A DNA stretch of 64,000 bases, taken from Engelhardtia mirabilis (lineage in GTDB: Bacteria; Planctomycetota; UBA1135; GCA-002686595). The notes beneath the pieces are model-generated. The model did no database searches. It saw only the letters and a list, made by a program, of their open reading frames with translations, and had not been told where the DNA came from. Shown here piece by piece: positions 45,301-52,935 of the stretch; the first letter of the stretch is position 1, and each line of letters starts with the position of its first letter. The stretch spans positions 6,510,001-6,574,000 of the forward strand of contig CP036296.1 of assembly GCA_007751255.1 (NCBI GenBank), in the 5' to 3' direction. The translations under genes were made by a program, and so were the position numbers.

Positions 45301-45975
45301 CAACAGGCTGCCGTCGGGGGCGAACACCAGCGTGCCCTGGGCGTGCGAGTTGTGCAGCGACGCGAAGGCGTCCGGCGCCGAACCGTCGGGCAGGCGCTCG
45401 CCCAGCAGCGTCTCGCGCGACGCGAGAACGGCGACCAACTTGCCGCTCGAATCGTCCACCCGGTAGCGCGCCAGCACACCGTGGGAGTACTGGTCGTTCT
45501 CGTTGTAGGCCAGGTCCTGGCCGGGCACCGGCGACTCGGTGTAGAGCACGTAGAGCCAAGAGGTGTCGCCCAGGTCGGGCACGAACCCCGGCGAGAGCGC
45601 GATGCCCAGAAGGCCCCGGTCGCCGTCGTTGTTGACGATGTCGCGGATGTCGAGCACCGCCTTGGTCTGCAGCACATCGTTGCGGTAGGCGTAGACCCGG
45701 CCCAGCTTCTCGGCCACGTACATGTCGCCGTTGGGCGCGAAGGTCAGGTCGACCGGGTAGACCAGGTTCCCGGGAATGTCGACGCCCTCGAAGGACGGCG
45801 GGAATCCGCCCTCGCCTTCGTGGGCGGGCCCTGCTGCGGCGGGCAATCCGACGCCCGGTGCCGCGACTGCGGGGACGAGCCTCGAGGGTGCCGACGACGC
45901 CCAGGAGGGTTCGGCGACGGCGGATCCAGCTACGAGAGCCCCAAGGGCCAACGGGGAGAGCGTGCGAGCGAGCAT
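42385..45975 (-). CDS. Secreted PQQ-type sugar dehydrogenase-like/PKD/discoidin-like protein (paralogue 2)
   Basis: 1196 residues from the ATG at 45975, chosen for its signal peptide (MLARTLSPLALGALVAGSAVA). Domain order and most motifs match paralogue 1: HEGEGGFPPSFEGVDIPGN, FVPDLGDTSWLYVLY, LSGKVLRIDPDTGAG, the PKD segment VQFDASASTDPEGQPLAYTW and duplicated WxEDVDVEILSGGxW-type modules. The ending is RFSTALEMGVCQ. The two genes are in tandem, 180 bases apart, and are clearly a gene duplication. TAGGTT at about 46065 (minus strand) is a possible promoter element. Confidence 0.78.
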   Translation of the reverse strand: MLARTLSPLALGALVAGSAVAEPSWASSAPSRLVPAVAAPGVGLPAAAGPAHEGEGGFPPSFEGVDIPGNLVYPVDLTFAPNGDMYVAEKLGRVYAYRNDVLQTKAVLDIRDIVNNDGDRGLLGIALSPGFVPDLGDTSWLYVLYTESPVPGQDLAYNENDQYSHGVLARYRVDDSSGKLVAVLASRETLLGERLPDGSAPDAFASLHNSHAQGTLVFAPDGSLLVSHGEGAHHNFKDPGGVNAPGFDDWIHPVTGLRGQIPREQDSGSFRSQDLRSLSGKVLRIDPDTGAGLPSNPFFDGDPTSNASRVWALGLRNPFRMALVPGTGSTDPSAGDPGTLLVGDVGAGLFEEIEWLDTPGLNFGWPCREGNEPNSGYEIFTAPDPNPFGWPVCSTPQQGIPTDPMIGYHHFDNWKSFPPGVYKDENGNQLPGLLGGCIIGGAVYPGGSYPAEYDGLFFFGDYSGDWIKTLRFDTAGNPIEVRDFSVANDRMVDIEAHPVTGDLYLVQMGANWASGHVVHLRYGQNLSPTAVLTVDAPSGPSPHTVQFDASASTDPEGQPLAYTWTFDDGSATVQTSVPTIAHTYTQSGVFHPVVRVDDDQGLFDLATVAIAVDSLAPTVSIASPATGTAIDSTLTSLTLSGFGNDSLGGPVDLGWQVDLHHNVHVHPAIYADSTPNATASTTVLPLDPHGNGSEIILYEVLLTASKSDGSSSTDRAWYYPADQLLDPIGTGQLVSRLGELSPPVSLGLGNPDLEVIRDGQLPDVGTHVGDWIDTFHNGDQGDDDWIGMVIPARPEPYARFVSLTFTEGPNFTNGGWFEDVDVEILSGGTWTPVEDLVVAPPYPVGDQGLDFETFQFSFTPRYGEGIRLRGKPGGVDGFITCSELRVGFLTTAAYDTERRDLSDLGELLLKVDFLNPSGSLGLGNPDRELLRNGTMPQVGSASEWAQYATFHGGDQGSEDWLGYRFEDPQTLQSILFQEGLHFSNGGWFETLRAEGRLTKDDPWQPLAGLSIDPSFRSGFQGGQSYETFNLMFAPTIVRDVRILGIPGGADKFVTAAELRAFGPWFDQAVCGWSAYGDLSNPHLHMSLETQTPPLPGYPILIEVADDEQPEAAPGAMLIAAQSASINLGSALLLIDPSLANLSPLSFDALGQASWFATIPDDLALVGVSLYLQCGRFAPTYPGGVRFSTALEMGVCQ

Positions 45976-46105
45976 TGGAGAGGGTCGGAGCGCAAGGTCG
46001 GGGTCGAATGGAGGTCCGTTGAAAGCGTCGCTTGGAGGCTCCACGGGTGTGCCTTTCCAAGAAAACCTAGCACCAGATCGCTCCAGCGGCGGTTCGATGA
46101 CGCAA

Positions 46106-46627
46106 TCAGCCGAGCAGGCCCTCGATCCAAGCCTCGACGGCGCCGGGGCTGCGCAGCCGAACGTGCTTCAGGCCGGCCAGACGGGCCTCGTAGCGACGCC
46201 TGCGACCCAGATGGACGCGCCACATGAAGAACAGGATCGAGTCGGTCGGGTGCAGCAGGCGCCACCAGCGCTCGCGGTTGCCGCCACAGACCTGCTCGCC
46301 TGTCCACGCGCGTCGGATCGAGCGCGCCAACAGGCGACGGGTGAGCACCCCCAGGTCGAGGTCGAGCCAGACCACGACGTCGGCCCGGTGCAAGTGCGGC
46401 GCCGAGAGGCTGGCGTAGTTGCCGGTGACCACCCAACGCGGTACCTCGAGCTGCTGGGCCAGGAGCTGCGCCGTCTGCGCCTGGGGTCGCTCACGCCAAC
46501 CGGGCAGCCAGTGCAGCTCGTCGAGGTCGATCCATCGGGCCCCGAGCTGCGGCGCCAGGCGCGCCCCCAGCGTGCTCTTGCCCGACCCGGGCTGACCCAG
46601 GATCCAAAGTCGCTCGGGGGCGCCCAT
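46106..46627 (-). CDS. P-loop kinase-like protein (adenylate kinase/FlaR type)
   Basis: 173 residues. Walker A is GQPGSGKST near residue 11, then WIDLDELHWLPGWRERP, VVTGNYASL, DVVVWLDLDLGVLTRRLLARSIRR and a lid-like basic stretch. This matches the small P-loop NTPases annotated as topology modulation (FlaR-like) or adenylate-kinase-related proteins. A true substrate is unknown. It diverges from the sigma factor gene with only 49 bases between start codons, so their promoters overlap. Confidence 0.75.
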   Translation of the reverse strand: MGAPERLWILGQPGSGKSTLGARLAPQLGARWIDLDELHWLPGWRERPQAQTAQLLAQQLEVPRWVVTGNYASLSAPHLHRADVVVWLDLDLGVLTRRLLARSIRRAWTGEQVCGGNRERWWRLLHPTDSILFFMWRVHLGRRRRYEARLAGLKHVRLRSPGAVEAWIEGLLG

Positions 46628-46636
46628 CGGGGCCAG

Positions 46637-46676
46637 GGTGCCAGGGCACCGATCGGGCCGCTATGCTCCACCCGCC
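46637..46676 (+). promoter_or_regulatory. Promoter with dyad operator upstream of the sigma factor gene
   Basis: A perfect dyad GGTGCC-AG-GGCACC (46637-46650) is followed at 46662-46667 by TATGCT and, nine bases later, the GTG start. The dyad covers where a -35 element would be and also lies just upstream of the divergent kinase gene (start 46627). It could be an operator or the recognition element of an alternative sigma factor. The short leader suggests leaderless translation. Confidence 0.4.
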
Positions 46677-47351
46677 GTGCACAATTCTCGCGATCGGAGT
46701 CGACCGGAGGAGCCGACCTCGACGCATCCGAGCGAGGCTGAAGCCGCGCGCGGCTCCGCCGCGGGTCGAGAACCGCACATCGACCTGGCCCTGGCCCGCG
46801 CCGCCCTCGCGGGCGACGCCGCAGCGCGGCGGGGCTTCGCCGAACGAATGCGCTGTGTCCCGCGCATCCTGACCGCCCGCAATGCCCAGATGGGAGGCCC
46901 CCTGAACGCGGACGACGTGGCCGACCTGGCCCAGGACGCACTGCTGCGCCTGTGGAAGAAGCTCGGAACCTTCGCGGGTCGGTCATCCCTGGAAGCCTGG
47001 GCCTATGGCTTCTGCTCCCTCGAGCTGATGAACGAGCTTCGGCGGGCCCAGCGACGGCCGCGGGGCCTGCCGGTGGAAGCGGGTGCCGAGGTCGAGCCGG
47101 CCGCTCCGAGCGTGGACCTGGACGCCGGGCTGATGCGCGAAGAGGGTGAAGCCTGGCTCGCGAACTTGCCCGAGCGCGAGCGGCAGATCGTTCGACTACG
47201 GCACTTCGAAGGACTCGAGGCGACGCAGATCGCCAGCTCGATCGGGATCTCGGTCTCGAGCGTCAAGACCCACTACTACCGCGCGCTCGAGAAGCTGCGA
47301 CGCTGGATCCCGGACCCCGACGCCCCGAGCGCCGATAAGGAGCGAGGCTGA
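46677..47351 (+). CDS. ECF-type RNA polymerase sigma factor
   Basis: 224 residues from the GTG at 46677; a GTG at 46638 would add 13 residues but would lie upstream of the likely promoter. Region 2 (about 65-125) includes DDVADLAQDALLRLWKKLGTF and WAYGFCSLELMNELRRAQR. Region 4 (about 160-212) includes LPERERQIVRLRHFEGL and IASSIGISVSSVKTHYYRALEKLRR. There is no region 3 insert, as in ECF sigmas. The stop overlaps the next start by one base (TGATG). It probably directs RNA polymerase to a small regulon, held in check by the next gene product. Confidence 0.9.
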   Translation: MHNSRDRSRPEEPTSTHPSEAEAARGSAAGREPHIDLALARAALAGDAAARRGFAERMRCVPRILTARNAQMGGPLNADDVADLAQDALLRLWKKLGTFAGRSSLEAWAYGFCSLELMNELRRAQRRPRGLPVEAGAEVEPAAPSVDLDAGLMREEGEAWLANLPERERQIVRLRHFEGLEATQIASSIGISVSSVKTHYYRALEKLRRWIPDPDAPSADKERG

Positions 47352-48052
47352 TGGCCGACGACCCCCGAGATGACGAGCTGATCGACCGTGCCGAGCGGCT
47401 CTGGGAGGGCGCGGACGATGCGGAGCTGGCCGAGTTGCGTGGCGTCCAGGAGCGCTTGGAGGCCGACGGCGCAGCGGCCCGCGAGGCATTCGCGCGCCAG
47501 GCCCTCGCGAGCGGGCCGGTGGAACACGAGGACGACGCCATCGCCGCCCTCTTGGAGGCGATGGAGGGCTCGACGCCGATCGACGCCAGTGCGCGCGGCG
47601 CGGCGCCCGAGCAACCCTGGCGCGCCCCGGGCGGCCCGATGCTCTCGTGGTGGTGGATCGCCGGCGCGGTAGCGGCGGTCGTGCTCGCCGTGCTGGCGCC
47701 GACCTTCTTCCCGGAGGGCAGCGGCGTCGGCGAAGGCCTGATGCTCGATCAGGGCGCCGTCGACCGCCAGTTCGCACCGGTCGGCGAGGTCGAGACGATC
47801 GACGCCTTCACCTGGCGCGGCGGACCACCGGTCGGGCTCACCCATCAGGTCAGGGTCTGGCTCGCGCCCCGGCCCTCGGGCCCGCCCGACATCGTCGCCG
47901 AGGTCTACGATGCGCCGCGATGGGAGCCCGACGCGGAGCAACTGGCCCGGATCAACGGGGCGCCGGCGGGAATCTGGTGGGAGGTGGCGGAGATCGATCC
48001 GGTCAGCCTCGACGAGGTCGTCATCGGCTCGGCGGCGTCGCGCTCGCGCTGA
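47351..48052 (+). CDS. Single-pass membrane protein, candidate anti-sigma factor
   Basis: 233 residues, overlapping the sigma gene by one base. The acidic N-terminal part (DDELIDRAERLWEGADDAE, then LRGVQERLEADGAAAREAFARQAL) resembles the cytoplasmic helix pair at the start of planctomycete FecR-like regulators. It has no HxxxCxxC zinc motif. One membrane span lies at residues 98-120 (MLSWWWIAGAVAAVVLAVL). The C-terminal 110 residues would be extracytoplasmic (HQVRVWLAPRPSG, WWEVAEIDPVSLDEVVIG). Anti-sigma function is inferred from position and topology. Confidence 0.6.
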   Translation: MADDPRDDELIDRAERLWEGADDAELAELRGVQERLEADGAAAREAFARQALASGPVEHEDDAIAALLEAMEGSTPIDASARGAAPEQPWRAPGGPMLSWWWIAGAVAAVVLAVLAPTFFPEGSGVGEGLMLDQGAVDRQFAPVGEVETIDAFTWRGGPPVGLTHQVRVWLAPRPSGPPDIVAEVYDAPRWEPDAEQLARINGAPAGIWWEVAEIDPVSLDEVVIGSAASRSR

Positions 48053-50490
48053 ACCTGCTCGCGCTGCTGCTCCCAGTTGCGCCCCTGTGGGCGGCGCCGG
48101 GCGCTACGCCAGCGGCGGTCCGACAGCAGCGCGCGACGGTCCGGGCCACGGAGCTGCTGGCGCGTCTGCGACCGGAGGAGTCGGACGCCGCAACCGAGGC
48201 CTCCGAGTTGATCGCCGAACTGGAGCGGGCCCTGCAAGGGGATCCGAGCGCCGGGCTGGTGGGCTCGCCGGTCGAGTTGGCCTGGGCCTTCGCCCGCTTG
48301 GTGGGCGCGGTCGCCCTCGATCACCCCTCGGCCCTGCCGCAGAGCGACCTCGACCGCCTGCTGGCGCGGGCCGTCGAAGTCACCGTCGACGATCCTGCCA
48401 CCCACGCGTGGGTCGCGGGGGTTCGCATCGAACTGCTGCTCCGGCGCGAGCGCTGGGCGGCGGTCCTGGAGATCGGTTGGCCCCTCTTGGACGACGAGCA
48501 GGTGGACCCGACCTACCGCGCGCCGATCGCGGTCGGAGTGGCCGTCGCGGCGCGCGCCGCGGGCTCGCTGGCCGAGGCCGACCGCGCCTGCGAGCGGGCC
48601 GCGGAGCTGCTCGCCGAGCGCCCGGGCAGCCTGCCGCAGCTCGAGCTCAGCCTGGGGCTCCAACGCTGCGCCATCGCGCGGCTGCGGGGTTTGATGGACG
48701 TTTCCGCGCGGCACTGGGCAGCGTTGGCGTTGATCGCCGCGGATTCGGGCGATGCGGGCTTGCTGGCCCAGGTCGCCGAGGAGCGGGCCAACTTCCTGCT
48801 CGCCGCACAGCAGCACGACCGGCTCGATGACCACGTACGGGCCTTGCTCGAGCAGCCTGACACGGCGCAGTTCCCAGCCACTGCGAGCGCCCTGCGCCTG
48901 GTACAGGCGATCAGCCTCGGCGTCCGCGGCGCGCAGGACTCCGACTCGCAGGAGCGGTCCATGGCGCTGCTGGTGCAAGTGGAGGAGGACCCCGCCACAC
49001 GGCCCACCGATCGCCGCCTGGCACGCCTGCGCCTGGCGACGGCCCAGGCCCGGCAAGGTCGTCTGGACCTCGCCACGCGCAGCCTCGAGTCGGTTCGAGC
49101 CAGTGCGGACGGCCCCCTGCCGCGCTCGGACGAGGCCCAATGCGCGCGGCTCGAGGCTCACCTGGGCCGACGCCTGGCCACGTCGCCGGCGGAACTGTTG
49201 GGCGTGCTCGAGCGGACCGACGCCGCCTTCGATCGCTTCCTGGAAGCCCTCACATCGGACCCCCCACGACCCGGAGGCCTGGGCTTCCTGCAGTTCGAGG
49301 AGCACCGTGGCTTCGTCGGCGAGCTGATCGAGCTGCTGCTCGCGGTCCACGGACCCGAGCGTGGCGCCGACCTGGCCCTGGACCGGATTCACCGGCTGCA
49401 GGCGACGGGATCGCGCGCGCGACTGGCGGGCTACGTCCCGGGTACGGTCGAGGAGCTGCGCGGCACCCTGTTGGCCGAGGGGCAGGGGCAGTTGATCTAC
49501 CTGCCCACGGCCGTGCAGACCCACCTCTTGACCGTCGATGCCGCCGGCACGCGGCACCACCGCTTGCCGCCGATCGGGCGCTTGCACGAGCTGCGTGCTC
49601 GCTTCCAACAGGCCTTCGCCCCCGATCGAGCGGCGCGGGCCTGGACGGCGCAAGCCGCGCGTCTGCGCGAGGCCTTGTTGCCGCAGGACGCCCTGGAGCG
49701 GTTGCTCGAATGGCGTGCTGTGACGGTGATCGGACTCGACCTGGTGCGCTACGTGCCCTTCGAGCTGCTGCCGCTCGAGGGCGGCGAGCTGCTCGGCGAG
49801 GTCCTCGACCTGGGCTATCTGCCGTCACTCTCCACCGGGATGCGTCTGGCGCGCCGCCCGGCCCGGCCGGACCGCGGCGGCCGCCTGGCCCTGGTCGTGG
49901 CGCCGACCTTCGACGATCCGCTGCTCGAAGCGATCCCCCTGGACGACGCGGTGCTCGAGCGACTCCTCGGCGGCGCGACGGACCCACTGGTCCTGTCCGC
50001 CGACGAGGCCGGTCTCGCGGGCCTCGCAGCCGCGGAGCTCGAGCAACGGGACCTCCTGACGATCGTCACCCACGGCCGCTTCGACCGATTGCGCGAGCTC
50101 TCGAGCGGCCTGGCACTCGCCGCCGGCCCCGACGGCCCGTCGACCCTGTGGCCCGAGGACGTGCCGACCATCGCGCCCTTGCCGCCGGTGGTCGTGGTCG
50201 CCGCCTGCAAGGCCGCCCGCAGCGCCGCGCGCATGGGCGAGGGCGGCCTCGACGGCTTGATCGGTGCCCTGATCGACGGGGGCGCGAGTTGCGTCGTGGT
50301 CGCCCACGAAGACGTGGAGTACGCGGCGCTGCTCGAGCTGCTCGAGGTCCTACAGCCGCGGCTCCTGACGGGCGAGGTCAGCGTCGCCCGAGCCCTGGCC
50401 GAGGCCCAGCAGGCACTGCGAGCGCGGCGACCGGAGACTCCGGCCGCCGCACTCCTGCACGCCTACGGGCTGGTCCATCGCGTCCGCTGA
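47977..50490 (+). CDS. CHAT-domain peptidase with helical (TPR-like) N-terminal region
   Basis: About 837 residues if the GTG at 47977 is used; a CTG at 48049 that overlaps the upstream stop (CTGA) is an alternative. The N-terminus has a signal-like segment (ALALNLLALLLPVAPLWAA). Residues about 40-530 are TPR-like helices. The C-terminal CHAT (caspase-like) domain has H699 in LLTIVTHGRFD and C744 in VVVVAACKAARSA, so the catalytic dyad is intact, followed by GLIGALIDGGASCVVVAHEDV. CHAT proteases cleave partner proteins after a trigger. The gene is tightly linked to the sigma factor and membrane protein, suggesting regulated proteolysis. Confidence 0.85.
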   Translation: MGGGGDRSGQPRRGRHRLGGVALALNLLALLLPVAPLWAAPGATPAAVRQQRATVRATELLARLRPEESDAATEASELIAELERALQGDPSAGLVGSPVELAWAFARLVGAVALDHPSALPQSDLDRLLARAVEVTVDDPATHAWVAGVRIELLLRRERWAAVLEIGWPLLDDEQVDPTYRAPIAVGVAVAARAAGSLAEADRACERAAELLAERPGSLPQLELSLGLQRCAIARLRGLMDVSARHWAALALIAADSGDAGLLAQVAEERANFLLAAQQHDRLDDHVRALLEQPDTAQFPATASALRLVQAISLGVRGAQDSDSQERSMALLVQVEEDPATRPTDRRLARLRLATAQARQGRLDLATRSLESVRASADGPLPRSDEAQCARLEAHLGRRLATSPAELLGVLERTDAAFDRFLEALTSDPPRPGGLGFLQFEEHRGFVGELIELLLAVHGPERGADLALDRIHRLQATGSRARLAGYVPGTVEELRGTLLAEGQGQLIYLPTAVQTHLLTVDAAGTRHHRLPPIGRLHELRARFQQAFAPDRAARAWTAQAARLREALLPQDALERLLEWRAVTVIGLDLVRYVPFELLPLEGGELLGEVLDLGYLPSLSTGMRLARRPARPDRGGRLALVVAPTFDDPLLEAIPLDDAVLERLLGGATDPLVLSADEAGLAGLAAAELEQRDLLTIVTHGRFDRLRELSSGLALAAGPDGPSTLWPEDVPTIAPLPPVVVVAACKAARSAARMGEGGLDGLIGALIDGGASCVVVAHEDVEYAALLELLEVLQPRLLTGEVSVARALAEAQQALRARRPETPAAALLHAYGLVHRVR

Positions 50491-50509
50491 GCGGCGGGCG
50501 CCCCTGGGC

Positions 50510-52759
50510 TCACGGGCAGTCGCAGGGCGTACCCAGGCCGATCGGCTGGGGCGTCGGCCCGACGTCCTCGGTCAGGCACAGGCCGAACTCCGGCGGCGGA
50601 GCGCCGCCGCTGAAGAGGTAGGCCAGCATGAAGATCGCATCCGCGATGTTGATCGGTCCGTCGTTGTTGATGTCCGCCGCCGCTGGGCACGGAAGGCTCG
50701 GTGATCCGGGCACGAACAGGGCGTTCAACAGGTACGACGGGTCCGAGATGTCGAAGCACCCGTCCGCGTTGACGTCGCCGCGCCGGAAGGCGATGAACTC
50801 GTCGGCGCCGCGGTCGGCACCCGTGCTGGTCCCGAGGATGAAGCGATCGATCACCCGCGGGTGGAAGTCGAGATCGACGCCCAGGAACAGGGTGATGCCA
50901 TCCTCGGCCTCATCGATCACCGGACTGAATCCGTCGGCCAGGTGGTAGTCGGACGGCAACAGCAGCGGAGCCGCGTCGTCATTCGCGACCCCGATCAAGT
51001 CGGCGCTGCCTGGGGGCACGACCAGGGTCATCTGCGTGAAGCGCAGGTCGTCGACCACGCCGGGTTCGCCGAACCAGTTGTCATCGTTGCCTTCGACTCC
51101 CGCGATGCGGTTGTGGAAGATGATGTTGCTGGAGCCGTCGAAGCGAGTGGGCGCGGTGAAGTGAACCCCCGAACCATCGCCCGCCGCGCCCGTGACGTCG
51201 TTCCAGGCCAGCGTGTTATGGAACAGCTCCCCGGTGACCGGCGGCGTGAACGTCGAGGGGTTGTCGAGGTAGAAGCCGCCCCCAGCGTCGGGAACCGTGT
51301 TGCGAATCGCCGCATTGCCGAACAGGCTGACTCGGTCGCTGTCGTCGTTGCGCTCCACGTCGCAGTAGAGGCCTCCACCGACGTCGTCGACGACGCTCGT
51401 GGTGAAGCCCGGGTTGGCGACGGTGTTGTCCAGGAGTCGATTGTCGAACAGGGTCGCGCTGATGCTGTTGTCCGGGAAGGGCACCGTGGCCACACCACCG
51501 GGAGCCGGCGACGTGGTCGACGAGTGGGCGAAGAAGCCCCCGACGACGATCGGTCCTTCACCCCCGTGATCGATCAGGCCGCCGCTCGAGCTACGCGCGC
51601 GGATCCAGACGCCTCCGCCCCGGTAGGCCTCGTCGATGGAGATGCCCTTGGGGTTGTCGCTGGGCGACCAGGACTCGTTGGCTGCGGAGATGTTCTGCTG
51701 CAGGTGCCCCTGGGAATGGCCGCCGTTGGTGAACAGCTCGATCCAGACCCCGCCCCCCTCCTCGGCGGCGTTGTGGTGCACGTAGTTGCCACACAGCTGG
51801 GCCAGCTCGACGAAACCTCCGCCGGTCAGGGTCGCGGCGACGCCGCCGCCCTGGCGCGGGGGCTCGGGCTCGAGGAACAGCATCTGCTCGCCGAAGTCGT
51901 TGCCGTGCACGATGTTCGCCACGTAGTCCACGCAACCACGCAACTGGTGGACGCCGCCACCACGCAGGGGGTTGCCGGCGTAGTTCCCGAACGCGCCGGC
52001 CGTGTTGCCCTCGATCTCGTTCAGCGCCACGACTCCCTGGGAGACGTCGCGCAGGTAGATGCCGCCGCCTGTCTCGCGCGCCGCGTTGCCGGTGACCACG
52101 TTGCCGACGATGTCCAGGCGACTGCCGTAGCCGGGCACGTGGATGCCTCCACCATCCTCGACCGTCAACAGGATGTTGTCGGCCACGCCGCCGGTGATCG
52201 TGAAGCCGTGCCAACCCTCGTAGTCGGCGGGCGGCAGGAGGTCATCGACCCCCGCCCCCGGATCCAGGGACGCGGTCGCCAACCCGATCCGCAGGGGCCC
52301 GCCGCTGAAGGAGAAGTTGTCCACGTAGATCGCCGGCTGAACGCCGCCGCCGTCGATCGTGGCCGTGTCGGGCCCCCACTTCGATACCAGCGTGAGGCCG
52401 AAGGGGAAGGAGTCGGAGTAGATGATCAGTGGGTCGTAGACCTCGACGACACCCGGGGCGGGCTCGAGGTCGGGGCCGACTTCGATGACCCAGTGCTCGG
52501 TCTGAGGGAAGGGCGGGAACAGGGCCAGCTCCTCGATCTTGCCCTGGAGTTCGTAGCCGCCGCCGGCGACTCGAAACTTGGTGAAGCCACCCAGGTCGCA
52601 GGTGGAGGCGGCCAGGTCGCAACCGGTCAAGTACTCGGACGGCTGCGCGGCGAGGAGATCGTTGACGCACTCCTGGGCGGTGACGCTCGCTGCTGCGAGG
52701 CCCAGTGTGGATGCAGTCAACAGCGAACGGCGGACGAGGCTTCGAGGTGAACAGTACAT
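50510..52759 (-). CDS. Secreted parallel beta-helix protein with dockerin-like tail
   Basis: 749 residues from the ATG at 52759, with a signal peptide (RRSLLTASTLGLAAASVTAQ). Residues about 200-600 show right-handed beta-helix repeats (GGGIHVPGYGSRLDIVGNVV, ETGGGIYLRDVSQGVVALNEI, HNAAEEGGGVWIELF). The C-terminus has a paired EF-hand, dockerin-like segment (DVNADGCFDISDPSYLLNAL, then DINNDGPINIADAIFMLAYL). Such proteins are common in planctomycetes and may bind surface polysaccharides; no cohesin is visible here. The gene converges with the CHAT gene with 19 bases between. Confidence 0.8.
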   Translation of the reverse strand: MYCSPRSLVRRSLLTASTLGLAAASVTAQECVNDLLAAQPSEYLTGCDLAASTCDLGGFTKFRVAGGGYELQGKIEELALFPPFPQTEHWVIEVGPDLEPAPGVVEVYDPLIIYSDSFPFGLTLVSKWGPDTATIDGGGVQPAIYVDNFSFSGGPLRIGLATASLDPGAGVDDLLPPADYEGWHGFTITGGVADNILLTVEDGGGIHVPGYGSRLDIVGNVVTGNAARETGGGIYLRDVSQGVVALNEIEGNTAGAFGNYAGNPLRGGGVHQLRGCVDYVANIVHGNDFGEQMLFLEPEPPRQGGGVAATLTGGGFVELAQLCGNYVHHNAAEEGGGVWIELFTNGGHSQGHLQQNISAANESWSPSDNPKGISIDEAYRGGGVWIRARSSSGGLIDHGGEGPIVVGGFFAHSSTTSPAPGGVATVPFPDNSISATLFDNRLLDNTVANPGFTTSVVDDVGGGLYCDVERNDDSDRVSLFGNAAIRNTVPDAGGGFYLDNPSTFTPPVTGELFHNTLAWNDVTGAAGDGSGVHFTAPTRFDGSSNIIFHNRIAGVEGNDDNWFGEPGVVDDLRFTQMTLVVPPGSADLIGVANDDAAPLLLPSDYHLADGFSPVIDEAEDGITLFLGVDLDFHPRVIDRFILGTSTGADRGADEFIAFRRGDVNADGCFDISDPSYLLNALFVPGSPSLPCPAAADINNDGPINIADAIFMLAYLFSGGAPPPEFGLCLTEDVGPTPQPIGLGTPCDCP

Positions 52760-52874
52760 GGTTTCGAATCGGTGGAAGAACGGGGTCTCGGCGGTCGCCC
52801 GGGTGACGGACGACGGACGAGGGCGTCGATGGCGCGACGTTCGGCCGACAGCGATTCCAAAACTCGACCTCGAC

Positions 52875-52915
52875 GCGCAGCGGGCGCGCCCCCGATGGGG
52901 GCGCGCCCGCTGCGC
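52875..52915 (-). terminator. Strong hairpin terminator
   Basis: A perfect 19-bp GC-rich stem (52875-52893 with 52897-52915) with a GAT loop lies 20 bases beyond the stop of the minus-strand FG-GAP gene. It is the strongest small hairpin in the window. Confidence 0.75.
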
Positions 52916-52935
52916 GATCGACGAGCGTCCGAGGC

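Noticed and set aside
46677-50490. A type III-E CRISPR locus around the CHAT gene
   Set aside because: No direct-repeat array, gRAMP/Cas7-11, Cas1 or reverse transcriptase is nearby. Only the sigma/CHAT theme is shared.
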